Positions 1-4,512 of a DNA stretch of 7,930 bases are shown one piece after another. Where the stretch lies: assembly GCA_016177865.1 (NCBI GenBank), contig JACOUJ010000208.1, positions 1-7,930 of the forward strand. The letters run 5' to 3'. This DNA comes from Candidatus Rokuibacteriota bacterium. Its GTDB lineage: Bacteria > Methylomirabilota > Methylomirabilia > Rokubacteriales > JACOUJ01. Position numbers and translations under genes: made by a program. Each line of letters begins with the position of its first letter. Within the stretch, counting starts at the first letter, position 1. The notes beneath the pieces are model-generated. The model was not told the DNA's origin. It worked only from the letters and a program-made list of their open reading frames with translations, and did not search any database.

Positions 1-1298
1 ATCGGTTTCAAGAAGGAGTCCATCGCCGGCTTTGTGATTCTCCACGATTTCACGCCCCCCCCCCGGCCGAACCCCTTCGTCGAAGGGGATGGGGTCTGTC
101 GAGTCGGCCTCAGGGCAATGTGGCTCTGGCCGTGGACGGAGATCTCCTGAGCCGGTGGACCCCGGGGACCCTTCAGCAACCCGGGCAACTCCTGGAGGTG
201 GACCTCGGATCGCGCGTGACCCTCCAAGGGGTGGGGATTCTCTCGGGGCTGGACGCGCACGACGCTCCACGGGGCCTGGCTGTGGAGGTGTCCTTGGATG
301 GCCGGCGATGGGAGCGGGTCGTTGGGCTCCGGTCCTTCCCTCCGACGTTTGTTTGGGAAAGCGGAGCGCCGCGGATGAAACCCATGGGCGAGTTTCGAGT
401 CCGCTTTCCCGCCACGGGAGCCCGGTCCGTGCGTCTGATCCAAACTGGGGAGGATCAAAACTACTGGTGGTCCGTCGCTGAGATGTTTCTCTACACCACA
501 GGCGGCCCCTCTCGAGAGCCTGAGCCACTGCGCCTGGCCCGGGTTTCGGCCACGATGCGTGACTGGCCCCGGACGGTCCGATACGCCCGAGACGCGACCG
601 CCGTCGCGCCGGACATGGCGGAACCGTACGTCCTCATGGCCGAGGGATTTCAGGCCCTGGGGCTTCCGGTGGCGCCGCCCGAGCGTCGCGCAGAGGCCCT
701 GGAGCGGTTAGGCCTCCCCGCCCTCGCCTTCGCTGGCTACCGAAGCGCTCTGGAAGAACTTCCCCCTGGCTCCCTCAGGAGCATGCCGATCGAGGGATTG
801 ATCCGAAGCCTTGACTCCCTCGGGGTCCGAGGGGAAGCCGACCGATGGAGGGCGGCGCTGGCGCCTCTCGTGGGAGCTTCACCGCCGGCAACTCAATTCG
901 GTGGCTCCCTCCGCCTCTTGAGCTTGGAGACGAACCCCAATCCCGTTCGGGCCGGGAGCATTCTGTCTCTGACGTATACCTGGGAGGCTCTCGCTCCGCC
1001 TCCATTCGCCCCGACCATCTTTGTCCACCTGGTCGGGGCGGGGGAGCGACTCGTCAACGACCATCCCCTGCTTCACGGCTTGTATCCCCCCGACCGCTGG
1101 CATCGGGGGGAGCGCCTCAGGGAGCGTTACGCGCTGGCCGTCCCTCCCGGCATTCTTCCCGGCCGTTACAGGATCATCGTCGGCGTCTGGTTTCCAAAGA
1201 ACGGAGAGCGGCTCCGGGTATGGCGCGGATGGCTTCCCACCCGGATGGACCGTCTCGAAGTGGGGGAGGTTCAGGTCCTCCCGGGAGACGTGTCGTGA
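1..1298 (+). CDS. Discoidin-domain protein, 5' partial, probable C-terminal half of a membrane glycosyltransferase, with a frame change near base 55-90
   Basis: The gene runs in from the left edge. From about base 90 to 500 the protein reads as an F5/8 type C (discoidin) sugar-binding module (LAVDGDLLSRW, LLEVDLGSR, VEVSLDGRRWERV). Bases 530-870 encode an alpha-helical, TPR-like stretch. Bases 900-1290 encode a beta-sandwich (FVHLVGAGERLVNDHP, YPPDRWHRGE, PGRYRIIVGVWF) of the kind I know from the C-termini of ArnT/PMT-like GT-C enzymes; hence the guess that a membrane part lies upstream. The first canonical start in this frame, GTG at 120, lies inside the discoidin domain and is not the real start. 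Bases 1-54 look coding in frame 1 (SIAGFVILHDFTPP; 15 of 19 codons end in G/C) and not in frame 3 (6 of 18), whereas the discoidin domain is in frame 3, so a frame change lies between, most simply at the C10 run. The stop overlaps the next start as GTGA. The module calls are fairly firm; the whole-protein function is inferred. Confidence 0.72.
   Translation, partial: RFQEGVHRRLCDSPRFHAPPPAEPLRRRGWGLSSRPQGNVALAVDGDLLSRWTPGTLQQPGQLLEVDLGSRVTLQGVGILSGLDAHDAPRGLAVEVSLDGRRWERVVGLRSFPPTFVWESGAPRMKPMGEFRVRFPATGARSVRLIQTGEDQNYWWSVAEMFLYTTGGPSREPEPLRLARVSATMRDWPRTVRYARDATAVAPDMAEPYVLMAEGFQALGLPVAPPERRAEALERLGLPALAFAGYRSALEELPPGSLRSMPIEGLIRSLDSLGVRGEADRWRAALAPLVGASPPATQFGGSLRLLSLETNPNPVRAGSILSLTYTWEALAPPPFAPTIFVHLVGAGERLVNDHPLLHGLYPPDRWHRGERLRERYALAVPPGILPGRYRIIVGVWFPKNGERLRVWRGWLPTRMDRLEVGEVQVLPGDVS
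55..64 (+). other. Ten-cytosine homopolymer at the probable frame change
   Basis: A run of ten Cs lies between the stretch that looks coding in frame 1 and the discoidin module in frame 3. One extra C (or two fewer) would join the two frames. It may be an assembly error, a slipping (phase-variable) tract, or a translational slippage site; the sequence alone does not decide. Confidence 0.7.
72..88. repeat. Inverted repeat (potential hairpin) seven bases after the C10 run
   Basis: CCCCTTCG (72-79) and CGAAGGGG (81-88) are perfect 8-bp inverted arms around a single T. As RNA a six-pair stem CCCCTT/AAGGGG with loop CGTCG is sterically possible. It lies seven bases (65-71) downstream of the homopolymer, which is the usual distance for a stimulatory structure in -1 frameshifting. 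A coincidence in GC-rich coding DNA is possible. Confidence 0.6.
1283..1287 (+). promoter_or_regulatory. Ribosome binding site for the GT2 gene
   Basis: GGGAG lies seven bases ahead of the GTG at 1295, inside the end of the preceding gene. It supports GTG 1295 as the start rather than the upstream ATG at 845 in the same open frame, which would add about 150 low-complexity residues before the glycosyltransferase fold. Confidence 0.65.
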
Positions 1299-1984
1299 CC
1301 GCGCCCTCCCTCAAGCTCTCGGTGATCATCCCGGTTTACAACGAGGCTCGGACCATCGCCGAGTTGATCCGCCGGGTTCGGGCCGTGCCGGTCCTGAAGG
1401 AGATCATGGTCGTGGACGACTGCTCGACCGACGGGAGTCATACGATCCTCGATCGTCTCTCGGGGGACGATATCCGGGTGATCCGCCACGCGAGGAATAT
1501 GGGCAAGGGGGCGGCCATTCGGACCGGCCTCGCTCACGTGACCGGGGACTGCGTCATCTTTCAGGATGCCGACCTCGAGTATAACCCCCTGGATTATTCC
1601 AGGCTTCTCGATCCTATCGCCCGGGGGGAGGCGCGGGTGGTGTATGGGTCGCGTTTCATGGGAGAGAGCCGGGGCATGCTCTCGCTTCACCGATGGGGGA
1701 ACAAATTGCTGACCCGCCTCACGAATCTCTTGTATAATGCGAAGTTAACAGACATGGAGACGTGCTACAAGTGCTTCCGGACTGAGGTCATCCGCTCCAT
1801 CACCATCGAGTCCGACCGCTTCCAGATCGAGCCGGAAGTCACCGCGAAGATCCTGAGGCGGGGCATCCCGATTCTCGAGGTCCCCATTTCCTATGCGGGA
1901 CGTTCCTTCCACGAAGGAAAGAAGATCACCTGGCGCGACGGCCTTTCCGCCATCTGGACGCTGCTGAAGCACCGGATCCGCTGA
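1295..1984 (+). CDS. GT2 family glycosyltransferase, dolichol/polyprenyl-phosphate sugar synthase-like
   Basis: A 229-residue soluble GT-A fold enzyme of the DPM1-like branch of GT2, expected to move a sugar from a nucleotide donor to a polyprenyl phosphate at the cytoplasmic face. Visible motifs are SVIIPVYNEARTI (9-21) at the start of the nucleotide-binding fold, VVDDCSTDGS (39-48), NMGKGAAIRTGL (68-79), the metal-binding FQDADLEY (89-96; D91 and D93) and VVYGSRFMG. The later stretch DMETCYKCFR and FQIEPEVTAKI is typical of the DPM1-like subgroup. There is no C-terminal membrane domain, so it resembles the short soluble form. The start is GTG 1295, giving a 4-bp overlap with the gene before; the stop shares one base with the next ATG. 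The open frame extends upstream to 845, but that part is a shadow of the preceding gene. The family is clear; the sugar transferred (mannose, glucose or another) cannot be told. Confidence 0.9.
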   Translation: MTAPSLKLSVIIPVYNEARTIAELIRRVRAVPVLKEIMVVDDCSTDGSHTILDRLSGDDIRVIRHARNMGKGAAIRTGLAHVTGDCVIFQDADLEYNPLDYSRLLDPIARGEARVVYGSRFMGESRGMLSLHRWGNKLLTRLTNLLYNAKLTDMETCYKCFRTEVIRSITIESDRFQIEPEVTAKILRRGIPILEVPISYAGRSFHEGKKITWRDGLSAIWTLLKHRIR

Positions 1985-3030
1985 TGCTTGGAACCCAGGT
2001 CAGCCACCTCGGCCGCCTCACCCGCATCTTCCGGGACTACCGGGCAGGGCGAGCCCGGCTCAAGCAGCAGCCGGTTCGCCTCTGGGTGGAGTCGACGAGT
2101 CTCTGTAACCTTCGGTGCCCTTACTGTCCCAACGTGGATATTGCCAAGGAGGACCACGGCCGGATGGATCTTCCCCAATTCCGGGAGATCGTGGATCAGG
2201 TGGCGGGGGAGGCCTATGACCTGAACCTCTTCCACCGGGGCGAGCCGATGATCCACCCCAAGCTTCCCGAGATGGTGGCCTACGCGCGCTCTAAAGGGCT
2301 CTATACCCGAATCCACACCAACGCGACGTTTTTGAACGAGGAGAAGGGGCGAGCCCTCATTGACGTCGGCCTCGACTTTCTGTCGTGCTCCTTTGATGGC
2401 TACGAGAGTGAGGTCTACGAGCGAAATCGAGTTGGCGCCAAGTTCGACAAGGTGCTCGCCAACATTAAGGGGTTTCTCGCGCTCAAGAAACGACTCAGGG
2501 CCAAGCGCCCGTTCGTAGTGATCCAAGTCATGGAGATCGGCTACGAGAAGCGTCCGGCGCGAGAGATAACGCGGCTCCGCAGAGAGTTCCTCGCCCATTT
2601 CCGCGGCCTTCCCTTGGATAAGCTGATTATCCGAAAACCTCACAACTGGGGTGGGGATATCGAGATTCCCGACCTGTCGCGCGACCGGCTCCTGGCCGAT
2701 GGCCGATCCTTCACCCCCTGCACCTTCCTGTGGTACTCCTCCACGATCCTCTGGGACGGAACCGTCACCGCCTGCCCCCAGGACTTTTTTGGAAAGCTTG
2801 TGATGGGCGATCTCAAGAAAAAGCCTCTCAAGGAGATCTGGAACGACGAGCTGCTCGTCTCTCTCAGAGAGAAGATGGTGCGGGGGGAGATTCCAGAGGA
2901 CCTCCCATGCTACCGCTGCGACCGTATCTGGCGGAAGACCGTCGCCGGGATTCCGACGGACTACCTCGCCGTCTTCCTCTCCGACCACCTGGCCTCGTAC
3001 GGAAGGTTTAGACGCTGGCTCGGCCTTTAA
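1984..3030 (+). CDS. Radical SAM protein with C-terminal SPASM-like cluster domain
   Basis: A 348-residue cytoplasmic iron-sulfur enzyme. The radical SAM cluster motif CNLRCPYC uses C41, C45 and C48, preceded by the usual beta strand (VRLWVESTSL). HRGEP at 84-88 matches the SAM-contacting GEP motif. The C-terminal part carries TPC (C246), a WDGTVTACPQD stretch (C264), then GDLKKKPLKEIW and PCYRC (C309, C312), the pattern of SPASM/twitch domains binding auxiliary 4Fe-4S clusters. Members of this family act on peptides, sugars or lipids and are often found beside glycosyltransferases; here the coupling to a GT2 gene (TGATG, one base shared) suggests a sugar or lipid-linked substrate, which is inference. 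No precursor-peptide gene is visible nearby, so a RiPP role has no support here. Length is normal for the family and no key cysteine is missing. The alternative ATG at 1988 is out of frame and not relevant. Confidence 0.9.
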   Translation: MLGTQVSHLGRLTRIFRDYRAGRARLKQQPVRLWVESTSLCNLRCPYCPNVDIAKEDHGRMDLPQFREIVDQVAGEAYDLNLFHRGEPMIHPKLPEMVAYARSKGLYTRIHTNATFLNEEKGRALIDVGLDFLSCSFDGYESEVYERNRVGAKFDKVLANIKGFLALKKRLRAKRPFVVIQVMEIGYEKRPAREITRLRREFLAHFRGLPLDKLIIRKPHNWGGDIEIPDLSRDRLLADGRSFTPCTFLWYSSTILWDGTVTACPQDFFGKLVMGDLKKKPLKEIWNDELLVSLREKMVRGEIPEDLPCYRCDRIWRKTVAGIPTDYLAVFLSDHLASYGRFRRWLGL

Positions 3031-3039
3031 CGTGTGGGC

Positions 3040-3061
3040 GGCATGGCCAAGCAGTGCCCCA
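3040..3061 (+). repeat. Left outer arm of the inverted repeat
   Basis: This 22-base stretch matches the reverse complement of 3283-3304 at 18 of 22 positions. All four differences are A here versus G in the partner. On plus-strand RNA they give A-C mismatches, and on minus-strand RNA they give G-U pairs. Confidence 0.7.
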
Positions 3062-3076
3062 CTCGCTTCAATGGCT

Positions 3077-3104
3077 GCGCGACCCGCCTGACGGCGGGTG
3101 CCCG
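3077..3104 (+). repeat. Hairpin module copy A
   Basis: The module is GCGCGACCCGC, six variable bases, then GCGGGTGCCCG. Within it ACCCGCC (3082-3088) and GGCGGGT (3093-3099) form a perfect seven-pair stem with loop TGAC. GCTTC occurs just upstream (3065-3069), as it also does before copy B. Confidence 0.75.
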
Positions 3105-3127
3105 CAAAGGTACGGGCGTGGCTTCGC

Positions 3128-3155
3128 GCGCGACCCGCTCTCCAGCGGGTGCCCG
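3128..3155 (+). repeat. Hairpin module copy B (direct repeat of A)
   Basis: It has the same 11-base flanks as copy A, 51 bases further on. The stem is ACCCGCT (3133-3139) with AGCGGGT (3144-3150) and loop CTCC. The loop-closing C-G pair of copy A is T-A here, a paired change that keeps the stem. Confidence 0.75.
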
Positions 3156-3256
3156 ATCCCCCTGAGGGGGTATGTGTTGATCCCGACCAAAGGTCACAGC
3201 CTTCGGGCCGGCCCGCTCCGCTCCGCCCTGCGCTGCGCACGGCGACACGGCTCGCC

Positions 3257-3278
3257 CGGGCACCCGTCAGGGTCGCGC
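3257..3278 (-). repeat. Hairpin module copy C, inverted and shortened
   Basis: Read on the minus strand it is GCGCGACCC, TGAC, GGGTGCCCG. It has the same flanks and the same TGAC loop as copy A, with exactly three stem pairs (GCC and GGC) absent from both sides, so it still folds perfectly. Confidence 0.72.
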
Positions 3279-3282
3279 TCGT

Positions 3283-3304
3283 TGGGGCACCGCCCGGCCA
3301 CGCC
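3283..3304 (-). repeat. Right outer arm of the inverted repeat
   Basis: Partner of 3040-3061, and like it the arm lies outside a hairpin module (four bases from copy C, against 15 bases from copy A on the left). It ends 11 bases before the GT4 start. Confidence 0.7.
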
Positions 3305-3312
3305 GGCAAATT

Positions 3313-3316
3313 AGGA
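3313..3316 (+). promoter_or_regulatory. Possible ribosome binding site for the GT4 gene, bearing on start choice
   Basis: AGGA at 3313-3316 is directly against the ATG at 3316 but eight bases from the ATG at 3325. Spacing therefore favours 3325 (protein beginning MASVRRVLMIAP), three residues shorter than the longest form. Confidence 0.45.
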
Positions 3317-4497
3317 TGCGTGGGATGGCGTCGGTGAGGCGGGTGCTCATGATCGCCCCCACCCCGTTCTTCGCCGATCGAGGGTGCCACGTCCGGATCC
3401 TCGAGGAAGTCCGCGCCCTTCGCCGTCTCGGCATCGAGACGACCGTCGTCACCTACCACCTTGATCGGGACCTCCCGGATGTGCGCATCGAACGAATCCC
3501 CCGAGTCCCCTGGGTGAGGCGCCTCGGCGTCGGTCCCTCACCCCACAAGCTCTACCTCGACCTCCTCCTTCTCGTGAAGACGCGCCAGGTGGCCCGGGAC
3601 CTCCGCCCCGAGCTCCTCCACGCTCACCTCCACGAAGGGGCATGGATCGGGAGCGTCCTCAGACGCCACCTTCGCCTGCCGCTCATCGCGGATCTCCAGG
3701 GCGGTCTGGCCGGGGAGCTTCTCGGTCATGGCTGGCGCCGTCTCGCTCGCCTCGCGAGGCGCTTCGAGCGAAGAATCGTCCACGCCCCCGATGCGCTCCT
3801 CGCTAGCTCCTCCGCGCTGGCACGCGAGCTCGAGGAGACGTGGGGTGTCCCCTCGGAGCGGGTGGTGACTCTTGTCGACGGCGTGGATGTCGAGCGCTTC
3901 CATCCCCACTACGAGACAGATGCGCTCCAGCGCCAATGGGGGCTCGACGGAAAGCGCGTCGTTGTCTTTCTCGGCGTCCTCACCCCGTACCAGGGGGTGG
4001 ACTGGCTCCTTGACGCTGTCCCTCTCGTGGCCCTCCGAGTCCCTGATGTCCACTTCCTTCTTCTCGGTTATCCCAACGAGGATCACTATCGGTTGCTTGC
4101 CGATCGACGCGATCTTCGCCGCTGGGTGAGCTTTCCCGGCCGCGTTGACTATGCCTTAGCGCCCCGCGTCCTCTGTCTTGGCCAGGTCGCCGTGGCCCCC
4201 AAGCTCTCGCTCACCGAGGCCAACGGGAAGGTCCTCAACTACATGGCGGCCGGCCTCCCGGTCGTCGCCTCAGATACACCCGTCAACCGGGAGCTTCTGG
4301 GGGAGTGGGGGATTTATGCCTCCCCGGGGGATGTCGAAGGGTTGGCTCAGGGGCTCGTGACCCTCCTCGAAGACGAGGGCCGTGCCCGTGCTGCAGGAAA
4401 GGCTTTGAGGGAGCGGGCCGAAGCCCACTACGCTTGGTCAGTCCTGGCCCCCCAGATCGTAGATCTTTACGACCGCCTCACTTCGAAGCGGGTATAG
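3316..4497 (+). CDS. GT4 family (GT-B fold) glycosyltransferase
   Basis: A 393-residue cytoplasmic glycosyltransferase of the GT4 type, predicted to add a sugar from a nucleotide donor to a growing glycan or lipid acceptor with retention of configuration. The N-terminal acceptor half begins VLMIAPTPFFADRGCHVRI (10-28), with the usual glycine loop region and LLHAHLHEGAW. The linker contains VTLVDGVDVERFHP. The donor half starts VVVFLGVLTPYQGVDWLLDA and ends in the donor-binding segment LTEANGKVLNYMAAGLPVVA (299-318). In the classic EX7E motif two glutamates are expected; here E301 is present but the second position reads Asn308/Tyr309 (KVLNYMAAG), which I recall as a feature of a GT4 subgroup and not necessarily damage. 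No membrane segment is seen. The start is 3316 or, by ribosome-site spacing, 3325. The next gene follows after about 15 bases, so they are probably one transcript. Acceptor and donor cannot be told. Confidence 0.9.
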   Translation: MRGMASVRRVLMIAPTPFFADRGCHVRILEEVRALRRLGIETTVVTYHLDRDLPDVRIERIPRVPWVRRLGVGPSPHKLYLDLLLLVKTRQVARDLRPELLHAHLHEGAWIGSVLRRHLRLPLIADLQGGLAGELLGHGWRRLARLARRFERRIVHAPDALLASSSALARELEETWGVPSERVVTLVDGVDVERFHPHYETDALQRQWGLDGKRVVVFLGVLTPYQGVDWLLDAVPLVALRVPDVHFLLLGYPNEDHYRLLADRRDLRRWVSFPGRVDYALAPRVLCLGQVAVAPKLSLTEANGKVLNYMAAGLPVVASDTPVNRELLGEWGIYASPGDVEGLAQGLVTLLEDEGRARAAGKALRERAEAHYAWSVLAPQIVDLYDRLTSKRV

Positions 4498-4504
4498 GGA
4501 GAGG
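4498..4504 (+). promoter_or_regulatory. Ribosome binding site ahead of a non-standard ACG start
   Basis: GGAGAGG directly follows the GT4 stop. The ACG at 4513 lies eight bases downstream, ideal spacing, whereas the first ATG in frame (4609) is more than 100 bases away and has no comparable site near it. Confidence 0.6.
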
Positions 4505-4512
4505 ATACGCAG

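Larger units (their letters stand above)
3031..3315. repeat. Structured non-coding interval: inverted-repeat element with three copies of a hairpin module
   Basis: This 285-bp gap separates the coupled upstream genes from the GT4 gene. I see no convincing gene in it. Instead it has outer inverted arms (3040-3061 and 3283-3304), three copies of a hairpin module (3077-3104, 3128-3155, and inverted at 3257-3278), and smaller hairpins between: CCCCC-TGA-GGGGG (3158-3170), GACC-AAA-GGTC (3185-3195), GCC-TTCG-GGC (3199-3208), and the palindrome CGGGCCGGCCCG (3204-3215). It could be a dispersed REP/MITE-like element, a structured small RNA (best folded from the minus strand), or a leader of the GT4 message. 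No run of Ts follows any hairpin, so plain intrinsic termination is unlikely. There is no transposase and no clear target-site duplication. Confidence 0.7.

Noticed and set aside
1733..1738. Perfect TATAAT, a possible internal promoter in the GT2 gene
   Set aside because: It encodes conserved-looking Leu-Tyr-Asn codons, has no good -35 box at 16-18 bases (TTGCTG at 1706 is 21 bases away), and no gene starts just after it.
3158..3170. CCCCC-TGA-GGGGG hairpin as terminator of the upstream genes
   Set aside because: No T run follows on either strand and the arms are short; it is better seen as part of the structured interval.
3054..3314. Open frame of 86 codons (and overlapping ones on both strands) in the 3031-3315 gap
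   Set aside because: The frame runs through hairpins and repeats, the product is Pro/Arg/Gly-rich without a fold, and no good ribosome site precedes it.
1891..3459. Long minus-strand open frame of 522 codons over the radical SAM gene
   Set aside because: It is a shadow of the strongly coding opposite strand in GC-rich DNA; its product has no recognisable fold and it crosses the repeat-filled gap.
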